The notes: a model not told the origin generated them from the letters alone. 64,000 bases of DNA from Agapanthus africanus (GCA_030015575.1 CM057344.1:186637044-186701043); one strand, 5' to 3'. Shown: positions 21,732 to 33,500, counted from the stretch's first letter. A program made the numbers and translations.

Positions 21732-23832
21732 CAACTATCATCGCATGATAACCTGATGGAATCCACTCAAGTTATCACACTCCAAAAGGTATGCGCATGC
21801 CTGGCAAGTTTCCTGTATGTTTGAAACTCCCGATGTGATTTCTACCCCATGCTCTTATGACCTTGACGAAGGCCAACATATTATAAGTCATATGTCAAGT
21901 TCTACCCGTCATTGTCCAGGTTAATTTGAACCCACCCATACATACCCTTGACGAAGGCCAAAATAGTAGTACGACTGTCCCAAACCAACGCATCTATCTA
22001 TGCAACAGAAAAGTAACAAATAGCTACCATACATTATGCCATGACGAAGGCCAACAAACATAGCATGAATACTAAGTGCTACCCGTCTGAAATGACGGAG
22101 GGCTACGAATGGTTTTTGGCGAAAAACCTTTAACGTAATGAACTTGATATCATTGAAGGAACCAAATAGCTTTTTATAAATATATAGTGGCGAAAACCTT
22201 TGCTAAAGAGGTCATTCCCGGTGAAGGGATCTCGGCTCTTTTCTCGTCGAATGAGGTGCAGGATATTCCAACTGAATACCACGACGCAAAGCAAAAAGTA
22301 ATCGACTATAGTGAAGTTATTAACCTGACGCAAACTTCTGCCCAAGAGGTCACTCCCGGTGAGGGGATCTCGGCTCTTGCCTCGTGGAATGAGGTGCTGG
22401 ATATTCATAACCGAATACCGCTGTGCAAAACAAAAGAAAACGCCCTTGTAATAATAGCTTTTTAAAATTGTTCCAACAATATCGAATAGGTCTGTTTTCC
22501 ATGCATTGATTTGAATCAACGCAGTCCCATCAATTAATCACACCACAAAAGAACAAAAATATGATGTCCGTATATTCCATCCGCATTCGCCACTGGGTCC
22601 CGTCATCACCCTTTAGATTACTTAACTAAAGACAGAGCGGGGACTGGACTAGCGCGGGTGTAAACATATACAATATCTACTAGTATATATATAACAATAT
22701 ATAATAATCTCTCCAGGTGTGATAAATGCAACATCACAAATAAGCAATAAGCATCACAGAACAATATAGATAATCTGGGAGCCCAGGGTTTCCTTTGAGC
22801 CGCAAGTGAAACCCGATTTTCCCGGGTCGTGTGGATAGCCTGTGCAATGAAAACCTAGACCCCTATGAGTGCGGCAAGTTACCCGCCAAAACCAGAAGCG
22901 AGGCAGCCCCCTTCATCAAAGTGAATGGGCCACCCAGCACTTCACGGAATCCGGTAACTTGAGCACCCCTTCTTGGGTCAACCTGTACCCCTTACGAGTG
23001 CGGCGAATAGCCCGCCAATTCTAGAGTGAGACCCCCTCCTTCTCAACGCCATAAGATGCGGACCCGTTGCCCTCCAGAACCCGGCTATCCGTGCACTCCA
23101 TCGCGGGGTAATCCTAGTACAGAAAAGAAAATATATACAACGGTGACATCGACCTCAACCCGGTTATGCCCCAAACAAATAATATACAAACAGTCAGTGA
23201 CGGCAATCCACATGTCGGATGCTCGCCCCACGATATCAAATCTACAAATAAAACAAAACTGTACTAATATTGCACCCAAACTATCCACCACGAAGAATCC
23301 GCAACAACACAGCACAACACAGAACATCAACATGAATGTCACGTTCGCAAACCCGTCTAAAAGAACTATAGCAATTAGACAAGTTGTACCGCTCTAATGA
23401 CATTCACGGTCGCAGATAGAAATGTATGTACTGTAAAACGTTAAACAATGTTAGAAATATCGACTTCGAAATAACCCTGAATAGCCCCTAAACAACTAGA
23501 TAAAACCTTATCTAAAATGGGCTAAACTAGCAATACCACTAAACCAATATTCCAGAGACTAGACCATAACCAAAAAACGAAGTCCCAACTCCCCAATAGG
23601 GCCGGCCAGCTCAGAAATTTTGCATATGTGGCCGGTCCATTTCAGGTCAAATGGGTCCGTATTTGGGGTGTGGTCTAGTGGTCATCATAGTAGTCTTCTG
23701 CAGTTGCTAAAATAATTTTTGAAGACTGGGAAAAAATGACAGAAACTAGAATATATCGGGTATTGTTACAGAGTTTTTTTAGTTTTGATACTTTAATATC
23801 GTCTAAACTAACTAGTAAGTGGTTAATGGGTT
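21732..23832 (-). other. Leader of B' with hairpins
   Basis: Minus strand. A GC-rich hairpin (TGGCCGG paired with CCGGCCA, 23602-23638) lies about 200 nt after the PBS. Two copies of the GAGATCCC...CCGGGAGTGAC block lie at about 22205-22290 and 22345-22425. Three TTGGCCTTCGTCAAGG-type hairpins lie at 22039-22056 (CATG variant), 21946-21962 and 21861-21878. No coding region. Confidence 0.75.
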
Positions 23833-23845
23833 GGCTCTGATACCA

Positions 23846-25463
23846 TGTAGGGTTACGGCAGTGCCCCAGCCATCAATCCGTGGCCAAACGCGGAACAAAA
23901 ACTTTTAAAATCCGGCGCTAACGGAACCCTAATCGATGGATCGTACCATTAACCCTATATTAGTTCTATGAGAAAGAGTTTGGAGAGGTTATACCAATCG
24001 ATCCGTGTCCTTCGGTCTTCACCCTCTGCCCCAAGCTCCTTGCGGCTGCCTCGATGAAGTTCGGTCTCCGGTCTCTCTCGTCGAAAACGATCCACGTCGA
24101 GGATTAGTAATACGGGCTCCCGCTTCAAACCGAAGCAACTCGGGAATCCAGTTTGCTAGCCTAGATACCTAAGATGAAGTAGAGTTTATTTGTGATTACT
24201 TTGTCTCAATACACCCATGGATTGTCAACTCATGAGAGGGTATGGGTCGAGGTTGAAGAAGAAGCCATTGGTGAAAGTTGTGAGCTCAAGTTTTGGCTTA
24301 AAGGAAAAACAAGCCAAGAAAAGTGTCTGTTTTTTTTTTTAAGATCAGTTGTGCGGTATTTGAGTTTAGCAACTAAAGAAAAATCATCACCCAAAAAAAA
24401 AATATCTGCCTTACCTCAACAAATATCTCACAACCAATCCAAAAAAGAATCAAGCATAGCACATGCCACAATCAATGCATCAAGCCAAGACTCACACTCA
24501 CAAACCAAAACTTAACTTCACATTTTCCACACAATAAACATTAAACCAAATGTTTAAAGCAAGAAAAAGAAATGGTATCTTCAAAAGTAATCTTGTAATG
24601 AATCACAAGAATACCCCTCATCCTTATATACATACCTGCATCCGTATTCTGACTGAATACGAATACAACGAGACGAAAATAATCCAACAATATAATACTA
24701 GGATCCGGGTTAAACCAAAACCTACTAGTATTATCCGTCCGATCATAATCCGTGCATAGGTGCACATATATGATCGAACCCTGCCATAAAACCATATGGC
24801 CTCTATAGCGTTTCGCCCGAACCAGGGAAACCCTCTGTGTGGGACTCTAAAGACTCGTCAATACGCTGGCAGTGGGTTTAATCACAAGCACGTCAATGGC
24901 ACTAACTGTACGTAACGGCTACCCAGGTATTGAGCGAAAGGGAGACTGACGAGCAAACTCATCCTGAAACACTACTGAGCCTGACAGTGACAATATCCAT
25001 ACAGTCCAGTCCGTTCGTCTGTGAGTATCGCATATCGAGTCTAGGGGGTGGATAAAGTCAGACCCCTAATAACCTGACATTTAGTGTCGGCATGAAACCT
25101 ATCACTAACTGAGAAACTACCGATCCTAGATCGGTAATTCTCGTCTACTCCGGCCGAGGATTTCTGGTGATGGCCACCCGTACACACCGCGACATCAACC
25201 CCCAATACCGGAAGAGACGAATCCATTGACGATCCGCTCACTGCCTCCATATAACTCGGGACTGTACCCAACTAAAACTTGTCTGCATGACTCCTTTGAG
25301 CTGTGGTAGGGTAGTAATCAAAGCACAGTGGGAATTCACATGAGACAAATGACGATCTCAGGTCGATAGACTAACCTGTACACATGTCACCAGGGAACTG
25401 CTATCTGACAATAGGTATACTACCAACTAGCATGTTCCCGGCGAGTCCGTCCAGTGTACTAAT
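23846..25463 (-). repeat. B' LTR, 3' part (left of inserted element A)
   Basis: Minus-strand LTR from the PBS side to the insertion point of A. The junction sequence GTGTACTAAT / AACCCAATGAG, once A and one CTAAT are removed, matches the uninterrupted LTR of element B (about 47250, reverse complement). Confidence 0.85.
25459..25463. other. Target site duplication CTAAT (left of A)
   Basis: CTAAT directly before the LTR start TGTCAG. The same five bases follow the other LTR at 36062-36066. Five bp is the normal duplication size for copia integrases. Confidence 0.9.
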
Positions 25464-27682
25464 TGTCAGTTGTATGTATGCCCTAGAGGCCAGTATTGTA
25501 CAGATGATTTATATTATATTGGATGCTTGGACATATATAAAGATGACTTTCTTGCTCGATATGATAGTATGCAATCTGGTTACTCTTTATCTTAACATGT
25601 ACACTTGTCTCTTTAAACTGTCTTATAGTTACATGTTGATAAAGCCCTTAGGATGTGTACTTGACTACCTGGACTATGATGCAGATCATACTAGTGGGGA
25701 CATGGTAGTCCATAAGTACATCCTTCAAGGTCCCTAGTCGTGGGTGTATCGAGACAGGGCATCGATATACCAGAGTAGACTTGTGTATACGCTTCTCGAC
25801 CCATGAGATGGGCGATGGATGATCCCATATCCATTGGTGTTTGTCATCAGAGATGGTATACGGGTGCTCAGTGGAGACTGGGTACACTGGACGGACTCGC
25901 CGAGAACTCCCAGATGGTATTATACCTCACGTCAGATGGCAGTTCTCAGGTGACACTTGTGCAGGTTAGTCTGTAGACCCGAGATCGTCATAGAGTCTTG
26001 TGTGATTCCCACTGTGCTTTGATCTCCACCTTACCACGTCCATGAGGGCGTGCAAAACGGTGGTCTTTGGGTACAGTCCCGAGTCACATGGAGGCAATGA
26101 GCGATAGGAGGGGTTTCGTCTCTCCCGGTATTGGGGGTTGATGTTGCGCTGTGCTCGATTGGCCGTAACAGGGAAGTCCCTGGCCAGGGCTGATCAGAGA
26201 TTTGCTGGTAAGTGTTACCAGTAGTTTCTCGACCCGTTATGAGCCTCACATCGGCACGACTTATCGGTTATTGGGGTCTGACGTATACCACCCCTAGACT
26301 TGATATGCGACATATCAGACGAACAGACCGGACTGTACGGTAAGTGTTACTGGTTGGATTCACAGGAGTGTGAGCGGGCTAGCTCGTCGATCTTCTGATC
26401 GCTCAATACCCGGATGGCCGTTACGTTTAGCAGACCACTTGCGGCTTGTGGGTGCTTGATATGATCATCATCTGCTACCGGCGAATTAACGAGTCTTTAG
26501 AGTCCTACACAGAGGTTTCCTGGCTCAAGCGAAACGAAATAGGAGCGCATATGAGATATGTGCAGGACCGAGAATAATGCGTGTATGTGATACCGTATTC
26601 CATTCTCGCGATGAATATATCGATTGGTTATATTCGATATAACCTAGTTATCGAATCATTGATTCGATAAATCGATACATTGTATACTAGTCGGTTATGT
26701 GCGACATGACCGGATCATTGAATCAAGTGTTGATTTAATGGTTTAATGTATAATTATATATTTGATATATTATTTTGCATTAACTAGTATTGGTTCACTT
26801 TAAATGGATTTTCTCACTTGATGTGCAAGTTGTATATGTGATATACTTTTGTGCACATCTTTGTATCATGTTTTATGATGCTTGCTCATTTGGTTAAGTG
26901 TAAAGAATTAAACCTAGGTTAAGAAAGTGATTAGGGTTTTAATTATCCATTCTTTTATTTATTGATTTTGGAAAAAGAATGGGATAAGAATACAAAATGG
27001 TTGCTTTCATTCTTGAACCTTTGTGAAGCTTCATGAAGCTTTGACCAAAGTGACCAATTTGTCTTCATGCTTAACCCTAACCACTCTTCTAACCTTGGTC
27101 AATTCTCTACACCTAACCATGGTTCCTATTATGATAAGTATTCATTTCTTTTTCATTTTTGATGGACTTATCATAATATTTCCTTCTTCTTGATCTTCTT
27201 CTTCAAGAAAGAAAGCTTGATGCCATCAATGGCAACTTGAGTTCTAAAGTGAGAAATCCAATTCTAAAGTGAACCCACCTCCTATTTCTTCACCCTCTAC
27301 CTCTTGCCAAGTTGTTTTGGGTGTTTTCTTCACAAGTTTCACAAATTTGTGAAGTCGGAGCTTGAACTTGTGATGCCTCGACGTAGATCATCTTCGGCAC
27401 GAAGCCGACGATCAAGTCCGCCCATTTCTCCGATCAAGTCGACGATTGAGTCCGGGATTCGAGATGGACAGCGAGAGGATGCCTACGTGGAGCCAAGGAA
27501 GTGGATATCCGGATCTACAAAGGTTGTAGCTTCTTATCTTTAGTTAAGTTGTTAACTAGATTCGTATATCGCCTAAACTTCTAGTCAACGATCCGTATTA
27601 GGGTTTCTCGGCACTCGTAAAATTTGAAATTGGCATGGTTGATGCCTTGTGAGACTTCATTAGCGTGCCTAGGAACCCTACA
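25464..27682 (+). repeat. 5' LTR of element A
   Basis: Begins TGTCAGTTGTATG (one change from TGTTAG in the 3' LTR) and ends GGAACCCTACA. The AT-rich part near 26740-26790 and the polypyrimidine part near 27180-27210 are shared with the other A/C LTRs. The small ORF at 27304-27543 belongs to a conserved LTR block and looks non-coding. Confidence 0.93.
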
Positions 27683-27683
27683 G

Positions 27684-27696
27684 TGGTATCAGAGCC
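27684..27696 (+). other. Primer binding site of element A (initiator Met tRNA)
   Basis: TGGTATCAGAGCC, one base after the LTR end, complementary to the 3' end of plant initiator methionine tRNA, the standard primer of Ty1/copia elements. Confidence 0.93.
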
Positions 27697-27882
27697 TGGC
27701 TAGAGCCTTAGGCGAAGTCTAGACGACGTTTGAAACCCGATCGAACCGAAACCCTAAAATCCAAAATGCTCTCTGGAAATTTTCTGAAAATTTGGATTTT
27801 TGTCAATTAAAAATATGCAGAAAAATAAGCAGGGTGTTATTTGAATTACTGTGAAATACGAGGACCTGAATCGATTTTTCCA

Positions 27883-27927
27883 CCGCGGAACCGCGGCACA
27901 AGCTAGGCATATGCGGCGGTTCCGCGG
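27883..27927 (+). other. GC-rich leader hairpin of element A
   Basis: CCGCGGAACCGC (27883-27894) pairs perfectly with GCGGTTCCGCGG (27916-27927), 187 nt after the PBS. Matching hairpins are at 43061-43099 (C) and 49309-49348 (B). Confidence 0.75.
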
Positions 27928-29867
27928 CCGTACTGTCCCCTTGTCTGGTGATTTCTGCACAGTAACTCATATAATTTAATGCTATATTTTCTGGGTATTT
28001 TTATTGTGACTCTACAGATGAGTATTCTAGGGTTGTATTGGGAATCATTGATTCGATCGGATTATCAAATTTTTGTCTATGTGGCTTTCCGGATAATTTA
28101 AGAATATGTTAAAAAGTTCGACCGGATATAAATACCCACTTTTTCCCCTGCCAGAAAATTTCCAAGTATTGGATTTTTCTGTGGTTTAAGGACGTTCTGA
28201 GTAGTGCAAGTAATGCGATGGTCCCTCTAGAAGACAACAAACCTTAACTCGATTATGTGACCGTCTTGAACTGCCCTTTGAATCTTCGGGTTTGGGGCAG
28301 TACGGCGTGCCACATGTGAGGCGTTGGCTTGACCCTTCTACGGCTGGACCGTTGGTACTAAGGCATGAAGTGAACGTCTTTGAACTAATTTCATGTGTTG
28401 AACGGTTTCGGGAAAACTTGGGTGTTCGAATGTTCGATCGGAAAGTTTAATATATTCTATTTATCCGGAATGGGATACAATAATTGGAATTCACAAACAG
28501 TTATGAGATAACTGAATGAATGTTATAAATCTAGCGGTTTAGTTTCATTTGATATTGAAAAGAGTTTTCGATAATGAGACTAAAATGCGGGGTTTATAAC
28601 TATTAGGCATGTGATGTCTAAGTATTTCATTTGATTAGGCATGTGATGTCTAAAGAGATTGCGGATTCCAACTGTTGTAGTTTTACACTTTCTTTTCTGT
28701 GACCGTAAGTGTAATATGTGATATCGCCGGTTTCGTTGCTGTATGTCAACGACAATTGGGATGCGCATATTTACTTACGTTGATGACATGTGATGTTATG
28801 TGTTGCTGGATATGTTATATTGGATTGTCGTGTTTGAATAGCCGGGGGTTTTATGTGAGATGAGTGTTTTTCATTTTCATTCATGTAAAAACTTGTATGT
28901 AATATTCTTTTATTGGGGCACTTCCAGGTTGCGGAAGTTGTCACTCTTTGTATATTATTTACTTTTCTGCACTAGGATAGACCCAAGGAGGGGAGCACAG
29001 GTAACCGGGTTCTAGGGTCCAGTGGGAGACCATCTCGAGGAGTTGAGTCCGGGTCTCCTAACCCCAGAATTGGTAGGGTTGCTTGCCGCTCTCGTAGGGG
29101 TCTAGGGGTGTGGGATTGGCTATTGATCACGACCGTGGAATCCGTGTTTTATACTGGCTCGTATTGAAAACACGGACGTCCTAGTATATCCAATATTTCA
29201 TATGTTTCTTCTGCTGCGATATCTGTGATGTGATCATATGATGTTCTGTGATAGATACAGTATATAGTATATATGATATATTATATAGACGTTACTTATG
29301 TTTTGCACCCGCACTAGCCCTGCCCTGCTCTGTCGTTAGTTACCTAACCTAACGGTGCACAAGGGGACATCGAGGCGAATGCGGATGGCATAAGTGTACG
29401 TCGTATTTATCTGTGATGTTTAGGTAATTAAATGATGGGACTTCATTAATGTGATTAATGAAAGAAAAGAAACCTAAGATGTTGTAGAATCAAAATTTTA
29501 AACAAAACAGGTAGCTACAGTTCTTGCTTTGCATAGCGGTATATGTGATATATCCTGCACCTTATTCGATGAGGAAAGGACCGAGATCCCTTCACCGGGA
29601 GTGACTCCTTTAGCAATAACTGGCAAATGTTACATACTCGGTTTGCTTTTGACTGCTTCTATAGTTTCTGCTTTGCACAGTGATATATATGATATATCCC
29701 GCACCTCATTCGACGAGGAAAGGGCCGACGATCCCTTCACCGGGAGTGACCCCTTTAGCAAAACTAGAAAAGCCTCAAAATCTCTCCATTTAAAAAACTT
29801 CATTTGATTCTACAACGATATCAAGTTCATTACGCAATAGGTTTTCAGAAAAACCTGTCGTAGCCCT

Positions 29868-30119
29868 CCGTCATTTCAGATAAGTACTAGTTAGTATTCG
29901 TGCTACGGTAGTTTGGCCTCCGTCAAGGCGTAGTGTACGGTAGCTAACTAGTGCTTATCTGCTAGCATATGATGCGATTGGATTAGGGTATTCGTACGGC
30001 GTTGTTTGGCCTCCGTCAAGGGTCGTGCGGGTGGGTTTAATTCAATCGGGAAATGACGGGTTGAACTTGACTAGCGGACTATGGGTTGTTTGGCCTCCGT
30101 CAAGGTCATAGGACGCTAG
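29868..30119 (+). other. Triple-hairpin RNA domain of element A
   Basis: H1 is ACTAGTTAG/CTAACTAGT (29886-29952) with an inner CTACG/CGTAG. H2 is ATTGGATTA/TTAATTCAAT (29977-30046). H3 is CTAGCG/CGCTAG plus CTATG/CATAG (30071-30119). All three carry the same apex TTGGC-CTCC-GTCAA (in GTTTGGCCTCCGTCAAGG at 29911, 30004, 30088). H1 and H2 are closed by CCGTCATTTC (29868-29877) pairing with GAAATGACGG (30050-30059). The same domain occurs in B, C, A' and B' with compensatory changes. Confidence 0.75.
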
Positions 30120-30522
30120 GGGCAAAATATTATCGGGAATTTCAAGTGTTGAAATTTGCAATGAGATTGCATACCTTCTATGAGATAGTTGGATCCCGAT
30201 ACCCGCTGCGAGTAAGAGTTACTCCTGGGTGAGTTTTACACATTATAATTAGCCGATCAAGTAGGTGTCTAGAAAGGTGTTAACGAGGTTACGCCTCTGG
30301 GAAAACGAGGTTTACATTAATTAGGTTCGTGCGAAAGCACGGGGGACCTCCCTCAAAGTACCGACACTGGCCTGGCTGAAAGATTGGCGAACTTGTAGTG
30401 TGTAATTAATCCCGGCTAATCTTTCCTTTTAGGGTTTGAAGGAAGATTTGATAAAAAGCAGTGGGAGCCATCCGATTAGATAAGATAATAACCAATCTGA
30501 TCTTGCACGAGCATACGCTAAA

Positions 30523-33500
30523 GTGTTTTCTTCTCTCTCTCTCCAGGTAGCGACCAGTTCATGCCTTAATCAAGATAATAATATGGATGTATTGACCGAA
30601 CCCGCATGTTATACTGTGCAGGGGAACGTTGAACCCGTTCTATCTTATAAGTGTTATAAGAATGAACAGGAAACAGGAGAATATCTGGATTCTCACACCG
30701 CCCAAAAGGAGAACATGCATGTTGATGCATCATCTTCGGGTGTGTTTGTCATTGAGAACTGTTTCTCAGTTCACCCTACGTCCTGGGTATTAGATACCGG
30801 ATCAGGATCCCACATATGTAAGATGTTACATGGGCTGAGGAAAGGTAGAGAACTGGGAAAAGGTGATCATTCCATTCAAGTAGGGAATGGGGCAAATGTT
30901 GCAGCCAAAGCAGTTGGCGAATATCACCTAGTATTACCAAGTGGTGATACACTGATTCTAAATGAATGCTATTATATACCGAACATGATGTGCAACATTA
31001 TATCAGTTTCTTTATTAAGTAAAGAAGGATATAATTTTGTAGTAAAGGATAATGTTATGAACATATTCCTAGATCAAAAGTTGATTGCATCAGGTTCATT
31101 ATATAATGGCATATTCATTCTCAATCAAAATACAGTCCTCAATTTACAAAACACACACAAGAGGAAGAGTTCTGAACTGAACGAATCCTTCTTGTGGCAT
31201 TGTAGACTGGGTCACATCAATGCGACACGACTAGCTAAGTTGCAGAAGGATGGATATTTAAATCCGTTTGAATTTTCATCTTATGACACTTGCCAGTCAT
31301 GTCTCAAAGGAAAGATGACCAAAACTCCGTTTACGGGACACGGAGAAAGAGTTACCGAACTCTTGGGACTGATACATAGTGATGTATGCGGTCCCATGTC
31401 TACACATGCCAGAGATGGTTCTTTGTACTTCATTACATTCACTGACGATCTCTCTAGATTCGGATATGTGTTCCTGATGAAACACAAATCAGAAGCTTTT
31501 GAGAAATTTAGAGAATATAAACAAGAAGTAGAGAACCAAACGGGCAAAAGTATTAAGATCCTTCGATCTGATCGAGGAGGAGAATACTTAAGTAACGAAT
31601 TCAGAGATTATCTAAAAGAGAATGGGATTCTCTCTCAGCTTACTCCTCCTTATACACCACAGCACAACGGTGTATCGGAGCGGAGAAATCGCACCCTATT
31701 AGATATGGTGCGCTCTATGATGAGTGCAGCTGAGTTACCTATTTCCTTCTGGGGATATGCACTGGAAACTGCTGCATATCTATTGAATAGAGTTCCAACC
31801 AAATCTGTGCCTACCACTCCATATGAGATATGGAATGGTAAGAGACCATGTCTTAATTTTATTCAGATATGGGGTTGTCCGGCCTATGTTAAAACACAAA
31901 ATCCGGACAAGCTCGAGGCAAGGTCTGTTCTATGTAAGTTTGTTGGATATCCCAAACATTCGCGAGGGTATATCTTCTACCACTCCGAGGAACAAAAAGT
32001 GTTTGTTTCTCGACATGCCACTTTCTTAGAAAAGAGTTTTCTTATAAAACAGACAAGTAGCATTGAGGTAGAACTGGAAGAGGTTCCAGCAATACAAACT
32101 GAAACAGAAGACTTGGTAGAACCAGAGGATTCAGTAGAACTCGATGAACCCCAGCCTCTCCGCCGATCTAGTAGGGTTTCTCGTCCACCTGAGAGATACT
32201 ACGGTTTTCTCATTGACGGTGGAAGCGAGGATTGCATCATGGAGGATGATGACCCAACTAGCTTCGAGCAGGCCATCACGAGTAGGGACTCAGTGAAATG
32301 GCTGGATGCTATGCGGTCCGAGATGGAATCCATGTACACCAACAAAGTATGGACTTTGGAAGTTGCTCCTGAAGGGGTAAAACCCATTGGGAGCAAGTGG
32401 ATCTTCAAGAAGAAACTTGGTGTAGATGGGAAAGTGGAGACTTTCAAAGCTAGACTTGTTGCAAAGGGTTTTCGTCAAAGACCAGGTGTGGACTATGACG
32501 AAACCTTTTCTCCAGTGGCTATGCTTAAATCCATCCGGATCATGCTTGCCATCGCTGCATATCATGACTACGAAATCTGGCAAATGGATGTTAAGACCGC
32601 CTTTCTAAATGGTGATTTAGAAGAGTGCGTGTACATGACTCAGCCAGAGGGCTTCGTAGACAGTGGGAGCAGCGGGAAGGTGTGCAAGCTGCTTAAATCC
32701 ATTTATGGATTAAAGCAAGCATCACGGAGTTGGAACATCTGCTTTGACGTCGTTATCAAATAGTTTGATTTCGTCAAAAACCCAGATGAACCTTGTATCT
32801 ACAAGAAGGTAGCAGAGAGTAAGGTTGTCTTCCTCGTATTGTACGTGGACGACATACTCTTGATAGGAAATGATATTCCTATACTGCAATCGGTCAAGCT
32901 CTTCTTATCACAAAGATTCTCAATGAAAGATCTTGGTGATGCCTCCTGCATATTGGGAATAAGGATCTATAGAGATAGATCCAAACGGATATTGGGATTG
33001 TCCCAATCCAGGTACATTGACACCATACTAAAGAGGTTTAGTATGGAAGAATCCAAGCGTGGGAACTTGCCCACAATCTCTGGAGTCACTCTCTCCAAAG
33101 AGATGTCTCCCAAGACTGATTTGGAGAGAGCTCGCATGCAAGGGATACCCTATGCTTCGGCTGTAGGCTCTATCATGTACGCGATGCTATGTACCAGACC
33201 CGATGTAGCATACTCACTAAGTGTAGTGAGCAGGTATCAAGCTGATCCTAGAGAGAGTCACTGGACAGCTGTGAAGAGCATTCTCAAGTACTTACGAAGG
33301 ACTAAAGAGATGCTCTTGGTGTATGGTAACGGAGAACTCCAAGTGGAGTCCTTTACCGATTCGAGCTTCCAGAGTGTTAAGGACGACTCTAAGTCGCAGT
33401 CGGGATTTGTCTTTACCCTTTACGGAGGGGCGGTTAGCTGGAAGAGTTCCAAGCAGGAAACCGTGGCAGACTCGACGATGGAGGCTGAATACATCGCTGC

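Larger units (their letters stand above)
27697..30522 (+). other. Long non-coding leader of element A, in place of gag
   Basis: About 2.8 kb where gag would normally lie. I see no Retrotrans_gag or CCHC zinc-knuckle coding in any frame. In order it contains: GC-rich hairpin (27883-27927), TATAAATA (28127), a segment similar to C and A' (28180-29500), a duplicated block (about 29524-29625, 29669-29767), the hairpin AGGTTTTC...GAAAACCT (about 29849), three long hairpins (29886-30119) and CGTGC-GAAA-GCACG (30328-30341). It ends in a splice-acceptor-like tract at 30546. Confidence 0.8.

Noticed and set aside
23026..23397. 123-codon ORF in the B' leader
   Set aside because: Antisense to the element leader, not open in B, composition unremarkable.
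26031..26249. 72-codon minus-strand ORF repeated at 34410-34628
   Set aside because: Antisense to the LTR, present only because both LTRs carry it. No coding features.
27304..27543. 79-codon ORF repeated at 35683-35922
   Set aside because: Conserved block of the A LTR. The homologous block in C and at 2040-2110 has other frames and stops.
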